Shown here: one piece after another, positions 24,046-33,368 of the stretch
Layout: every line of letters starts with the position of its first letter
Numbering within the stretch: position 1 is the stretch's first letter
Assembly: GCA_944325005.1 (NCBI GenBank)
Contig: CALUYO010000002.1
Location: forward strand, 124,001-188,000
Length of the DNA: 64,000 nt
Direction of reading: 5' to 3'
Source of the DNA: Candidatus Gastranaerophilales bacterium
GTDB taxonomy: Bacteria; Cyanobacteriota; Vampirovibrionia; Gastranaerophilales; Gastranaerophilaceae
Notes under the pieces: model-generated
Told to the model about the DNA's origin: nothing
Database searches by the model: none
The model's input: only the letters and a program-made list of their open reading frames with translations
Program-made: the position numbers and the translations under genes

Positions 24046-24516
24046 ATGGAGCATAAAACAAATGTAATGCGTGAACTTGACAGACACAAAATAAAATACA
24101 ACCACTATTGCTATGCAAATACAAATGCAATTAGCGGGGTAGAGGTTGCAGCTGCTCTAAATCAAAATCCGGATAAAGTTTTTAAAACACTTGTAACTGC
24201 CGGAAAATCAAAGAAAAATTACATTTTTATGGTGCCTGTTGCTAAAGAACTTGATTTGAAAAAAGCAGCAAAAAGCATTGGTGAAAAGTCTGTAGAAATG
24301 GTAAAAAGTAAAGAGCTGTCAGCACTTACAGGCTATATTCACGGCGGATGCTCTCCTATCGGCATGAAAAAATTTTTTACAACAACAATTGATGAAACCG
24401 CAAAAAATTTTGATACGATAATTTTCAGCGCTGGCAAAATCGGATATCAGGTTGAAATGAGTTTAGAGGATTTATCAAAAGTAATTAGTTACAATTATGC
24501 TGATATTATTGAATAA
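24046..24516 (+). CDS. ybaK: Cys-tRNA(Pro)/aminoacyl-tRNA deacylase YbaK
   Basis: A 156-residue YbaK/ProX-family editing enzyme that hydrolyses Cys-tRNA(Pro) made in error by prolyl-tRNA synthetase. The family pattern is clear: KTNVMRELDRHKIKYN at the start, then VFKTLV with the catalytic-region lysine, YIFMVPVAKELDLKKAAK, and the glycine-rich GGCSPIGMKK that contacts the tRNA end. I chose the ATG at 24046, 10 nt after the FAD gene stop; an upstream in-frame ATG at 24004 lies inside that gene. The ribosome site is weak, fitting translational coupling. Confidence 0.92.
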   Translation: MEHKTNVMRELDRHKIKYNHYCYANTNAISGVEVAAALNQNPDKVFKTLVTAGKSKKNYIFMVPVAKELDLKKAAKSIGEKSVEMVKSKELSALTGYIHGGCSPIGMKKFFTTTIDETAKNFDTIIFSAGKIGYQVEMSLEDLSKVISYNYADIIE

Positions 24517-24517
24517 A

Positions 24518-25636
24518 TTACTCTTCTTCTGCAATATAAGGAACTTTATTAAAATTTTTCACTTTCGTTCGGAACGGCGATCTTAAATATTTACCCAAAA
24601 TGATAAGGACTTTATATTTTGTATCTTCATAAACTTCATCTTTTACAGATAAAAACTTTTGGAAAATATTTTTACACTTTTCCCTTTTCCTTATTCTGTA
24701 GCAGCCTAAATCCCATATATAAACATATTTTTGTTTTTCAAAGCCGTTAGAAAGTATCCAGGCCCCTAACATGGCAGTTACTGTTCCGCCAATAATATAT
24801 TTACACTTAGAGATTATATAAATCGATGAAAGATATTCCATTCCAAGCCTGTATCTGTGATTTGGACGATTAACTTCAATATCCGCAATTACTTTATCAC
24901 CTGTATCACCAAACATAAACTGATTATTGTCAATAAGAACATCACCAAATTCATCTTTAAACATCTTATATATATTCGCATCTTCTGTTGCAAGCCATAT
25001 TTTTTTATAATTATATTTGTTTTTTAATTCTTTAGCTTTTTTCAAGACATCTTTCGGATCCGGCTGTATATTGTGACCGTAAAGTTTTAATTTTACATAA
25101 TCAGAGCCCCGACAGATAATCCCAAGAACCTCACTCTCATCACCAACCAAATTTTTGTAATTATCATCGACAAATTTTTGTGTTCTCTTATTCAATTTTA
25201 TAATATCAAGATATCTCTTATATAGAACTCTATATTTTTTTATGTCTTTAAGTGCATTGAAAAGATTTTCACTAAAAGTAAGCTTATCATCAGACACCAA
25301 AATATTTGATGTCTGTTCTAAACAGTCAAGCGAAACTCCGCATGGCTGTTCAAAAAAATATTCCCACACATTATCTTTATATACACGTCCGTCTCTAAAG
25401 TATTGGTTACAGTTATGCCGCAAATCCATAACAGGTATATACCCTTTATTTAAAGCATAAACAGAATGATAAATAGCGTAAACACAAATACAAAATAAAC
25501 CGGATTTACCAAAAGGGAGATTGATTACATAATAAACAGGATTAGAGCTTTCAGAAGTACAAGTCTCATTATCAGCTTCAGATAAGCTATTAGATGCTAT
25601 ACTCCCGATATATTCAGACGATGCTAAATTACTCAT
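24518..25636 (-). CDS. Putative glycosyltransferase, fucosyltransferase-like fold
   Basis: A 372-residue protein without signal peptide. The segment VLGIICRGSDYVKLK resembles the HxRxxD-type nucleotide-sugar motif of fucosyltransferase-fold enzymes (GT11/GT23/GT65 relatives). IWLATEDANIYKMFKDEFGD and SIYIISKCKYIIGGTVTAMLGA also match the acceptor and donor parts of that superfamily. A basic C-terminal tail suggests membrane association. The start ATG 25636 follows GGAGAGGG; the in-frame TTG upstream would enclose that site. It stands alone, convergent with YbaK (2 bp between stops). It probably decorates a surface polysaccharide, which is inference from fold only. Confidence 0.65.
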   Translation of the reverse strand: MSNLASSEYIGSIASNSLSEADNETCTSESSNPVYYVINLPFGKSGLFCICVYAIYHSVYALNKGYIPVMDLRHNCNQYFRDGRVYKDNVWEYFFEQPCGVSLDCLEQTSNILVSDDKLTFSENLFNALKDIKKYRVLYKRYLDIIKLNKRTQKFVDDNYKNLVGDESEVLGIICRGSDYVKLKLYGHNIQPDPKDVLKKAKELKNKYNYKKIWLATEDANIYKMFKDEFGDVLIDNNQFMFGDTGDKVIADIEVNRPNHRYRLGMEYLSSIYIISKCKYIIGGTVTAMLGAWILSNGFEKQKYVYIWDLGCYRIRKREKCKNIFQKFLSVKDEVYEDTKYKVLIILGKYLRSPFRTKVKNFNKVPYIAEEE

Positions 25637-25709
25637 ATAAAAATACCCTCTCCAATAATAATACAAAAATATTAACGCATAAAAAAATATCTTTTACAAG
25701 TTTAATATC

Positions 25710-25738
25710 TTGCCCTAATATACACGTAATGCTATAAT
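25710..25738 (+). promoter_or_regulatory. Extended -10 promoter with leaderless start (orphan kinase)
   Basis: TTGCCC (25710-25715), a 17-nt spacer ending TGC, and TATAAT (25733-25738). The ATG at 25746 is 7 nt further on, and there is no Shine-Dalgarno. It is near-identical in design to the promoter at 16204-16232. Confidence 0.72.
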
Positions 25739-25745
25739 TTTAATT

Positions 25746-27518
25746 ATGAAAAATAAACAGGTTAGTTTAACAACACAAAACCGATTGATAATATCAGGGC
25801 TTTTATTAAGCACATTTCTTATAGTTGCAATTGCTGTATTTGCAATTTTCAATATCCAAAAAAATCTTAATGAAGGATACCAGAATTTTGGTCAAATAGT
25901 CTCAAAAGCCTTGGCAATAGAATGCGCAGAACTTACAAAAAATTCTTCCCATGAAATATTAAAATCACACGCAGATAAAATTGTAGAATCACATAGTGAT
26001 ATCATATTTATAGAATTCAGGGATGCAGACGGTAAACTGTTATACAAAACAAACAGTGTCTCAAAATTTAAACCTAAAACTCCTAATATTATAGTAAACT
26101 CCCCGATGACAACGGAAAATGGTATAAGTACAGGTTCCGTTACCATAGGTTTATCAGGAAACATAATAAATCAAATTTCTTCAACTACAAGAGCATCTTT
26201 ACTATTTGTATTTACCGTAGCATGGGTAGTGTTTGCATTTGTAATTCTTATTAACACATATCTTATAACAAGGGAACTTAGAATTCTGCATAAAGGTGTA
26301 CAGAAAATTTCTACGGGAGAATTCGGCTATACAATTCAGGATAAAGATGTTAGTTCTGAAGTAAAAGAACTGTTTAATGCATTTAATAATATGTCTAACA
26401 AGCTTCATATATATGAAGAACAAAATATCGAACAGCTTACACTGGAAAGAAACAAACTGGAAGCTGTATTAATGAGTATAGCCAACGGAGTTGTGGTATG
26501 CGACAATAATGATAATGTTGTACTTATTAATAATCATGCACACAAACTACTTGAACTTGATGAAAACCAGATGCTAAATGAAAAAATTCAGCAGTATGTT
26601 GATACAGAAGGAAATTATTGTTTTAAAGATAAAATCGAGGAATTTAAAGATACTCCGATTGAAGTTATGGAAAACAAACCGCTTGAATTCAATATACAGG
26701 TCGATAAACGTGTAATAAAATCTATTATTTCTCCAATGTTTACGAGAAATAACGATTATGTCGGCTATATTATTGTGTTGATTGATATGACTAAAGAAGC
26801 GGAAATGGATGCAATGCGCTCAACATTCATATCCAATGTTTCACATGAACTAAGAACCCCTGTAACTGTACTAAGAAGCTATATAGATACACTTTACAAT
26901 TATGGTAATGAATTTGATTACGAAACACAGAAAGAATTCATCGGAACTATTAATCAGGAAATCATTAGGCTTAACAGAATGGTTAATGACATACTTGATT
27001 TTTCAAGAATGGAAGCCAATGCGCCTATGGAAAAATCACTTAACAGCATATATGAAGTTATTGATACATGCGTAAGCCAGGTGCAACCTCTTACTAAAGA
27101 ACATAATCTTACTATAAGTGTAAATAAAGAAGAAAATATTCCCGAATTCTTATTCAACTATGACGGAATAGAAAGGGCTCTGACAAACTTTTTGTCTAAT
27201 GCCATTAAATATTCGCCAGATAATGGAAAAATACAAGTATCATTAACAAGAGATGGTGATAATGCAATAGTAACTGTTAGTGATGAAGGATGCGGGATTG
27301 CGCCAGAGCACCAGAAAAAAATTTTTGACAGGTTTTACAGAGTTGAAAATAACATTCACACCATAAAAGGAACAGGTCTGGGCCTGCATCTGGTTAAACA
27401 GACTATTGAAAAATATCATAACGGCAAAGTATTTGTTCAATCAGAAATTGGAAAGGGCTCAACTTTCGGTTTTATATTGCCGTTAAAGTTATATGAAGAT
27501 GTTAAAACTTTGGCCTGA
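25746..27518 (+). CDS. Orphan membrane histidine kinase, NblS/Hik33/WalK-like
   Basis: A 590-residue sensor kinase. Layout: TM1 (about 13-36), an extracytoplasmic sensor (about 37-148), TM2 (about 150-172), HAMP (about 173-225), PAS (about 235-345), HisKA with His367 in NVSHELRTPV, and HATPase_c with NFLSNAIKYS, SDEGCGI and GTGLGLHLV. The architecture is that of cyanobacterial NblS (Hik33) and of WalK/PhoR in other bacteria. NblS controls stress and envelope genes through RpaB. No response regulator is adjacent, as is usual for nblS. Assignment to nblS is inference from architecture and lineage. It has a strong leaderless promoter and is followed after 9 nt by an unknown membrane protein gene. 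Confidence 0.9.
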   Translation: MKNKQVSLTTQNRLIISGLLLSTFLIVAIAVFAIFNIQKNLNEGYQNFGQIVSKALAIECAELTKNSSHEILKSHADKIVESHSDIIFIEFRDADGKLLYKTNSVSKFKPKTPNIIVNSPMTTENGISTGSVTIGLSGNIINQISSTTRASLLFVFTVAWVVFAFVILINTYLITRELRILHKGVQKISTGEFGYTIQDKDVSSEVKELFNAFNNMSNKLHIYEEQNIEQLTLERNKLEAVLMSIANGVVVCDNNDNVVLINNHAHKLLELDENQMLNEKIQQYVDTEGNYCFKDKIEEFKDTPIEVMENKPLEFNIQVDKRVIKSIISPMFTRNNDYVGYIIVLIDMTKEAEMDAMRSTFISNVSHELRTPVTVLRSYIDTLYNYGNEFDYETQKEFIGTINQEIIRLNRMVNDILDFSRMEANAPMEKSLNSIYEVIDTCVSQVQPLTKEHNLTISVNKEENIPEFLFNYDGIERALTNFLSNAIKYSPDNGKIQVSLTRDGDNAIVTVSDEGCGIAPEHQKKIFDRFYRVENNIHTIKGTGLGLHLVKQTIEKYHNGKVFVQSEIGKGSTFGFILPLKLYEDVKTLA

Positions 27519-27527
27519 AGGAGTTAA

Positions 27528-28268
27528 ATGGATTTTAGCATAATCTGGAATTGGTTTTGTAGAGCCTGCCTCATATTTTTTATAATAATAACTGTTAATT
27601 CAATACTCGGCGATGTCATGTTTAGAGTTAAGTATTCTTTTCCAAAGGTAACAGAAAAAACGCTTGTACAGATTGATACAAATAAAGATCCTGTACAAAT
27701 CAATTTACAAAATACAAAATATATAAAAGCCTACGGTGAAAAAGATATTTACGCCCTCCAACCACAGGCAGAATATTCTATTTCCGGTCTTGTTATTACA
27801 AAGAATACTAATTTTTGGTTCAGAGATATAATGAGAAACAAGTTTGACGATATTTGCCTGATGGATTTAGGTATTGTCTGGGGAGATCTGGCAGCTGACA
27901 GAAAAAAACTATATAAACACTGGAAATTCAAATCCCACAAAACACTGGGCCAGAGCAGACGACTTGAATGGAGGGCAAAACCTCCGTATGACAATATGCC
28001 CTGGGAACTTGGTTTTGTAAGTTCACATATATCACACACGCATCTTATACCTGCAAACCCTAATGTAATGGGAGGCCTTCTGGCAGTAAAAAAGAATAAT
28101 ATAGTTAAAATAGACGGATATCTTGTAGATATATATACAGATAAAAGTGAGCTTATAGCAAAAACAAGTATGTCAAGAACTGACACTGACGCAACAAGCA
28201 GAGGCTCAGGTGCATGTGAAAATATGTATGTTAGGCAGGTACAGATAGGAAATAAAATATACAGATAA
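27528..28268 (+). CDS. Unknown membrane-anchored protein co-transcribed with the kinase
   Basis: A 246-residue protein I do not recognise. One N-terminal membrane helix (about 7-28, IWNWFCRACLIFFIIITVNS) is followed by a soluble domain, probably outside the cytoplasm. The domain has an aromatic/His cluster (WRAKPPYDNMPWELGF, SSHISHTHLIPANP) and a small C-terminal part with KIDGYLVDIY. AAGGAG precedes the ATG, and only 9 nt separate it from the kinase gene. A role as sensor partner or modulator of the kinase is possible from context alone. Confidence 0.8.
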   Translation: MDFSIIWNWFCRACLIFFIIITVNSILGDVMFRVKYSFPKVTEKTLVQIDTNKDPVQINLQNTKYIKAYGEKDIYALQPQAEYSISGLVITKNTNFWFRDIMRNKFDDICLMDLGIVWGDLAADRKKLYKHWKFKSHKTLGQSRRLEWRAKPPYDNMPWELGFVSSHISHTHLIPANPNVMGGLLAVKKNNIVKIDGYLVDIYTDKSELIAKTSMSRTDTDATSRGSGACENMYVRQVQIGNKIYR

Positions 28269-28270
28269 AC

Positions 28271-28990
28271 CTATACATTACCAGCATAAGTTTCAACAAA
28301 CTTAATATATTCGTCATAAAAATCTAAAATTCCGTCTGTAGTTTTATCCAGATTAGTATCGGTCCATATAAATTTATAATTCGGGCAAGGTTCCTTGATT
28401 TCTTTGTAAATAATATTATCAAGCACGACCACATCACAGTGCTTTAATTCATCAGTTATATTAACTATTAAATATTTAAAATTTGGATTTTTTTTACAAT
28501 ATTTTTTTAAAGATGAATAAATGCTTTTATACAACTCCGGATTATAGCCCTCACAAAAAACAGCTGAAATAAAAACAAGATTTTCTATTTTTGCTGTTTT
28601 CAATTTGAAATTTTCTATTCTTTTTTTATATCTATCAACAAATTTTTCATGCGCAATATCTTTATCATGAAAATAATTAATTGAGTATTTTTTATCAACC
28701 CAAATATTTAGCTCCGGATCAAAATATAAATTATCAAAAAAATCTCCAAAATCATTGGAGAGAATTTGAGCAACAGACTCCAGAGGAACAGCGCACAAAT
28801 CAAATGGATAACTCAGCTCCCCATCAGATTTTTTAGCCTTAACACCAAATTTTGTAAGCTTCGTTCTGGGAAAGCAATTAACCCCTAGAGTAATATACCT
28901 GTCTTTTTGGCCTTTAAAACAATATGATATATTTATTTTATTAATTGATACAGAAAATCTTCGTCCGATTTTTCTTACATAAAATTGCAT
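28271..28990 (-). CDS. DUF1796-like (putative papain-like cysteine peptidase) protein
   Basis: A 239-residue protein. The stretch YITLGVNCFPRTKLTKFG followed by GELSYPFDLCAVP and DFFDNLYFD fits the pattern of DUF1796, annotated in databases as putative cysteine peptidase. In this family the Cys in the LG-N-C motif is the presumed nucleophile. The C-terminal half (VFISAVFCEG, YLIVNITDE) has a mononucleotide-binding-like alternation. The catalytic call is family-based, not proven. It begins 14 nt after the TPR gene ends on the same strand, so the two are probably co-transcribed. The start at 28990 is chosen because the in-frame codons upstream overlap the TPR stop. Confidence 0.65.
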   Translation of the reverse strand: MQFYVRKIGRRFSVSINKINISYCFKGQKDRYITLGVNCFPRTKLTKFGVKAKKSDGELSYPFDLCAVPLESVAQILSNDFGDFFDNLYFDPELNIWVDKKYSINYFHDKDIAHEKFVDRYKKRIENFKLKTAKIENLVFISAVFCEGYNPELYKSIYSSLKKYCKKNPNFKYLIVNITDELKHCDVVVLDNIIYKEIKEPCPNYKFIWTDTNLDKTTDGILDFYDEYIKFVETYAGNV

Positions 28991-29004
28991 ACAATATAAT
29001 CCCA

Positions 29005-30597
29005 CTAATTAAATAATGCATTAATTTTATCCAAAATATCCTGAGGATCAATCTCATTAGTAATTTTATTAATATCTTGCGCCACCTGATAAAGTTTTGC
29101 TGCCTCAATCTTATCACCTGTAATAGAAATTGCACGGGCAAGGTTAAAATGAGCCAATGCATAATTCGGATTACACTCAACAGATTTTTTAAACAAATCA
29201 ATAGCCTGTTTTACTCTGCCTAAATCATCAAGATATATTACCCCCATATTATTGTAGGCAATATCATAATTCGGATCATACTTTATTGCAAGTTCATACT
29301 CCTTTAAAGCCTCATCAATATCACCTTTACCCCAGTATAAAAAACCAAGGTTACAGTGAATTTTTGCATTTTCAGGATCCAAATCCAGAGCATTTCTGTA
29401 TACCTGTAAGGCATTGTCAATATCTTCTTTATCATAGAATGCACTACCTAAGTTAACATAAATATCGATGTCCTTAGGAGTTAACAGATACGCACTCTGA
29501 TATGAACTTATAGCAGCATTTAAATCCTGCTTGGATTCCTGATAAACAAAACCTAGAGTTTGATTAATTATACTTGTCCACTGTTTTCGCGGGTTTAAAG
29601 TAACCGCCGTCTGGAAATGGGAAATAGCAGCGTCAATATCGCCTTTAACATATAAAATATTTGCCAGATTAGAATGAACATCAGGCATGTTAGGCATAAT
29701 CTGAATTAACTTTTCATAAATTTCAACAGCGCTGTCATAATCCCCCTGTTCCTCATATGCCTGACAAAGATGTCTGTATGCCGGAATATTTAAGGTATCA
29801 AGCCAGATTGCCATTTTATACTCAGTAATAGCATCTTCAAATTGTCCGAGAGACCTGTAAATATCTCCCAGAAGACAATAAAGGGGCACAAAGCCGGGAG
29901 CTTTTTCAACCGCTTCACTATATGTTTCTAAAGCTTCGTTTAATTTATTTGTCTGAACAAGATACGCACCTTTAAGCAAAATCGGAAAAAATTTAGCATA
30001 AGACAGAGTTCTTGCGACATTGCCGAGTGCAATTTTATCAAACGGAAGCGTAAATAATGAAAGAAGAAATTCAAATTTTGATAATAAAAAATTTTTAAAA
30101 CTTCTTGCAGAAGAAACATTATAAAGATTAGACAAAAGAAAATGCGCACATGAATTTGCAAAAGGCATAGTTTTTATTGCCATTTTAGCATTCATAGCCG
30201 CATCAAGAAATCTTGCTTTCTTAGTATAAGTTTCAGCCAGAAGATAATACGCCTTACCGGATTTAGGATTTTTTGCAATAGCCATATCCAGATAATTTAC
30301 GGCCTTATCCAGATCGCCTTTAAAATAATGGGCCTGACCTATTTTAAAATAAATTTCCGCAGAATCAATATAAGTTTCCAGCGCTCTTTGATACTCGGTT
30401 ATTGCCTCATCAATATACTGACAAGAGTTATAAATATCCAAGTGCCATGCAAGATATAAATCACCCAGACGAACATGCAATTCAGCATTTGTCGGATCAT
30501 CCTGTAAACCGATCTGGCAAAGTTCAATGGCATTTTTAACATTACCAGTTTTGTATTCTTTATTAATCTTTTTTTCCAGTTGTTTTGTATTAGCCAT
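29005..30597 (-). CDS. Large tetratricopeptide-repeat protein
   Basis: A 530-residue protein made almost wholly of TPR units of 34 residues, about a dozen. Examples are NAELHVRLGDLYLAW, AYYLLAETYTKKARFLDAA, VHSNLANILYVKGDIDAAI and AKIHCNLGFLYWGKGDIDEA. A hydrophobic break (about 150-200) splits the array into two superhelices. There is no signal peptide. TPR arrays bind peptides and assemble complexes; the partner is not evident. The upstream region is AT-rich with no clear Shine-Dalgarno, and its 5' end faces the promoter of the synthase gene. The DUF1796-like gene follows after 14 nt. Confidence 0.85.
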   Translation of the reverse strand: MANTKQLEKKINKEYKTGNVKNAIELCQIGLQDDPTNAELHVRLGDLYLAWHLDIYNSCQYIDEAITEYQRALETYIDSAEIYFKIGQAHYFKGDLDKAVNYLDMAIAKNPKSGKAYYLLAETYTKKARFLDAAMNAKMAIKTMPFANSCAHFLLSNLYNVSSARSFKNFLLSKFEFLLSLFTLPFDKIALGNVARTLSYAKFFPILLKGAYLVQTNKLNEALETYSEAVEKAPGFVPLYCLLGDIYRSLGQFEDAITEYKMAIWLDTLNIPAYRHLCQAYEEQGDYDSAVEIYEKLIQIMPNMPDVHSNLANILYVKGDIDAAISHFQTAVTLNPRKQWTSIINQTLGFVYQESKQDLNAAISSYQSAYLLTPKDIDIYVNLGSAFYDKEDIDNALQVYRNALDLDPENAKIHCNLGFLYWGKGDIDEALKEYELAIKYDPNYDIAYNNMGVIYLDDLGRVKQAIDLFKKSVECNPNYALAHFNLARAISITGDKIEAAKLYQVAQDINKITNEIDPQDILDKINALFN

Positions 30598-30621
30598 AGT
30601 ATAATAATTTTATAAAAATGC

Positions 30622-30650
30622 TTGACAGAACCTATAAAAGGTTTCATACT
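30622..30650 (+). promoter_or_regulatory. Consensus -35 promoter with an inverted repeat in the spacer
   Basis: TTGACA (30622-30627), a 17-nt spacer and CATACT (30645-30650). The spacer holds AACCT-ATAAA-AGGTT (30629-30643), a possible repressor site between the boxes. A leader of about 78 nt precedes the synthase ATG. Confidence 0.55.
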
Positions 30651-30734
30651 AAACATTGTAAATAATTTAATTTAAAAATGCAAGTTATTTATAAATAAAA
30701 ACATATATGTGTATTAGATTTTTGAGGGGTTAAA

Positions 30735-32045
30735 ATGAAAGAAAATAAAATTTATTTCGTAGATGTAACAAACAGAGACGGAGTTCAAACATCACGTTTA
30801 GGACTTGCAAAACTGCAAAAAACAATAATCAACCTTATGCTGGATGATATGGGGATAACACAGTCCGAGTTCGGTTTTCCAACTACAACACACGAAATAA
30901 ATTATTTGAATGGCAATTTGGAGCTTGTTGAAAGAGGTGTAATATCAAGAACTAAACTGTCAGGCTGGATGAGAGGCATTGTGTCAGATGTTGAACTTTC
31001 TTTCAAAAACGTACCGAAACTTAAAAATATTAATCTTTCTCAATCTACATCGGAACAGATGATTAACGGGAAATATCTGGGCAAAAAAACACCGCAAGAC
31101 ATCATTAATATGACCTGTGAAGCAGTCGAATGCGCGGTATCACTCAAAGCCGAAGATATAGGCATTAATGCTGAAGACGCATCAAGAAGTGATTTGGGTT
31201 TTCTCATCAAATATGCAAAAGAAGCAAAAAGATGCGGCGCAAGACGCTTTAGATATTGCGATACACTTGGGTACGAAGATCCACAGACAACTTATGAAAG
31301 AATATATCAAATAGCAAAAGAAACAGAAATGCCTATAGAATTACATTTCCACAATGATTTGGGAATGGCGGTAGCCTGTTCTGTTCTTGGCGCCCGTGCA
31401 GCAATCGACGCAGGAGTAGATGCATATATTAATACTGCAATTAACGGGATGGGAGAACGAGCCGGAAATGCAGATCTGGTCTCTTGTTTACTTGCGATAT
31501 TAAAATCTGCGGGCTTTAAAAAACGATATAATATTGACCCTAATATTGATTTAAGTAAAGCCTGGAAACTCGCGAAATATACATCTTATGCCTTTGGAGT
31601 ACCAATTCCGATGAATCAGCCGGCAGTGGGAGATAATGCATTTGCCCATGAATCAGGAATTCATGCTGACGGAGCTCTGAAAGACAGAAGAAATTATGAA
31701 TTATATGATTATGAAGAATTAGGCAGAGGAGAACCTGAAATTATTGAAACAGGGAGAATGATTACAACAGGTGAGTATGGCGGCATAAAGGGCTTTAGAA
31801 ACGTTTATGATAATCTTGAATTGGAATTCAAAGATGAACATGAAGCAAGAAATATCCTTGAACTCGTTCGCTATGCTAATGTTCATACTCAAAAACCACT
31901 TACTTCAAGTGAATTAAGATTCATATACTATTATCCTGATATAGCTGCAAAAATTATGACTGTATCACCATACTATGAACCTAAAGGAGCCATAAAAGAA
32001 CGTGTTGATGCGCATCTTCTAACAAAGCCTCACAGAATAATTTAA
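30735..32045 (+). CDS. LeuA/homocitrate synthase family enzyme, possibly Re-citrate synthase
   Basis: A 436-residue DRE-TIM metallolyase family enzyme that condenses acetyl-CoA with a 2-oxo acid. Visible are VDVTNRDGVQTSR (the metal Asp in a TNRDG variant of the usual TLRDG), ELHFHNDLGMAVA with the metal His-x-His, and NGMGERAGNAD. The C-terminal LeuA regulatory domain is missing, so it is not a typical feedback-inhibited LeuA. The TNRDGVQT form is, as far as I recall, that of NifV/homocitrate and Re-citrate synthase relatives in anaerobes. Isopropylmalate, homocitrate and citrate synthesis all remain possible. GAGGGG precedes the ATG. A LeuC/aconitase-family gene follows beyond the inserted copy B, so they were probably once an operon. 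Confidence 0.8.
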   Translation: MKENKIYFVDVTNRDGVQTSRLGLAKLQKTIINLMLDDMGITQSEFGFPTTTHEINYLNGNLELVERGVISRTKLSGWMRGIVSDVELSFKNVPKLKNINLSQSTSEQMINGKYLGKKTPQDIINMTCEAVECAVSLKAEDIGINAEDASRSDLGFLIKYAKEAKRCGARRFRYCDTLGYEDPQTTYERIYQIAKETEMPIELHFHNDLGMAVACSVLGARAAIDAGVDAYINTAINGMGERAGNADLVSCLLAILKSAGFKKRYNIDPNIDLSKAWKLAKYTSYAFGVPIPMNQPAVGDNAFAHESGIHADGALKDRRNYELYDYEELGRGEPEIIETGRMITTGEYGGIKGFRNVYDNLELEFKDEHEARNILELVRYANVHTQKPLTSSELRFIYYYPDIAAKIMTVSPYYEPKGAIKERVDAHLLTKPHRII

Positions 32046-32070
32046 AGATATAATTGACTTTTCAGCCTTT

Positions 32071-32099
32071 TTGTAAACTTATGTAACGGGAATTAAAAT
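32071..32099 (+). promoter_or_regulatory. Promoter of duplicated gene, copy B
   Basis: Same TTGTAA-17-TAAAAT as copy A; the duplication begins exactly at its -35 box. Confidence 0.65.
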
Positions 32100-32170
32100 A
32101 AATTCTAAAGAAAATAAAAGATTATGCCGTATAAAAGAACATAAGGAAACAACAAGAAAGGGAACAAGTC

Positions 32171-33232
32171 ATGGGTATGGCAGCTTCGCAGGCCAGGTTC
32201 TTAGGACTGACCGCGAGAAAAACAAATGTTGAATTTGAAGGACAACAGATTAACCAGCAAAGGACGACTTTGTCAAACCAGTCTGCTAACTACTACAATG
32301 ACCTGTTAGGGATGTCGGTGCCGGTGCCTCCGTCTGTTGCGGACTACTCGAAAACTGTTTACACATTTGAAGATGGATCGTTAAGCAACTCCATTTCTTC
32401 CATGATTGCTCAGGCTGACGGTACTTATTTAATTAGTTATACTTCTTCTTGGACTGATGATTTTGCGATGATTTCAGCAGGACAATCTATTGTTACAAGA
32501 AGCGGTAATGAGGGGAATTATACTTACAGGGTCGGGGCAAAAGAACTCAGACAAATGATAACCAGAGATGAAGGAGATATTGATAATCTTTCGGAAGAAG
32601 AACTGGAAACGCTCAGAGGTAATGATGAATATCTAAAAACATTATCTGACGATCAACTAAAAAATTTATTAAAGGAAGAAAATAACTATATACAATTACT
32701 TAACGAACAGTATGGAAATGCTAACTGGATGGTTAGGTATGTACAAAATACAACTACAGGTACTTGGTCGCCTTACTTCGTCAAAAAAGAAGTCTTAGAT
32801 TCGGCTATTTACTCAGACACAGGATCATCGCAAAGTAACATACCCGCATACACTGTTGGATCGGCTCAAAAAACTGAAGAAGTTAAAGGAGTTATTGCTA
32901 GACTTGAACAGGATGCTACAGGTAGAATAATTAACGTTACGCTTAATCCCGGGGAAGATGATCAAGTTACTTATGCGGTCACGACTAACACTGTGACGGA
33001 TCAAGAAGCATACGATGATGCGATGAACCAGTATGAATATGATAAAGCGCAATATGACCAGTCTATTCAGGAAATTAATGCCAAAATTGAAATTATTCAA
33101 GCGCAGGATAAAAACCTGGAACTCAGACTTAAACAATTAGATACTGAACAAGATGCTATTTCTACTGAAATGGATGCGGTTCAAAAAGTTATTGAAAAGA
33201 ACACCGAATCTACTTTCAAAACATTCGGTTAA
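32171..33232 (+). CDS. Duplicated lineage-specific protein with C-terminal coiled coil, copy B
   Basis: The 353-residue product is identical to that of 13120-14181, including promoter, ribosome site (AAAGGGA) and untranslated tail. Both copies are intact and should be expressed, so gene dosage is doubled. Identity at silent sites means either a very recent duplication or gene conversion. The family is not recognised: an N-terminal Gln/Asn-rich helix, a Tyr/Ser-rich middle and a C-terminal coiled coil ending FKTFG. The context (split between a synthase and a LeuC-family gene) says nothing about function. Confidence 0.9.
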   Translation: MGMAASQARFLGLTARKTNVEFEGQQINQQRTTLSNQSANYYNDLLGMSVPVPPSVADYSKTVYTFEDGSLSNSISSMIAQADGTYLISYTSSWTDDFAMISAGQSIVTRSGNEGNYTYRVGAKELRQMITRDEGDIDNLSEEELETLRGNDEYLKTLSDDQLKNLLKEENNYIQLLNEQYGNANWMVRYVQNTTTGTWSPYFVKKEVLDSAIYSDTGSSQSNIPAYTVGSAQKTEEVKGVIARLEQDATGRIINVTLNPGEDDQVTYAVTTNTVTDQEAYDDAMNQYEYDKAQYDQSIQEINAKIEIIQAQDKNLELRLKQLDTEQDAISTEMDAVQKVIEKNTESTFKTFG

Positions 33233-33344
33233 GTATAATCTTATTGTTAAATGCGAGTTTAAGTAAGTATAACAAGATTAAACTTAATAATGGTGGTATA
33301 TGTATTAAATATACTTAAATATACTTTGTTTCCTTTCCCTTTTT

Positions 33345-33368
33345 AAACGACCAATAGGTCGTTTTTTT
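33345..33368 (+). terminator. Terminator of duplicated gene, copy B
   Basis: Same AAACGACC-AATA-GGTCGTTT stem and T-run as in copy A. It should block read-through from the synthase gene into the LeuC-family gene, which then needs its own promoter; an extended -10 (TGC-TAATAT, 33376-33384) lies just after the duplication. Confidence 0.88.
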
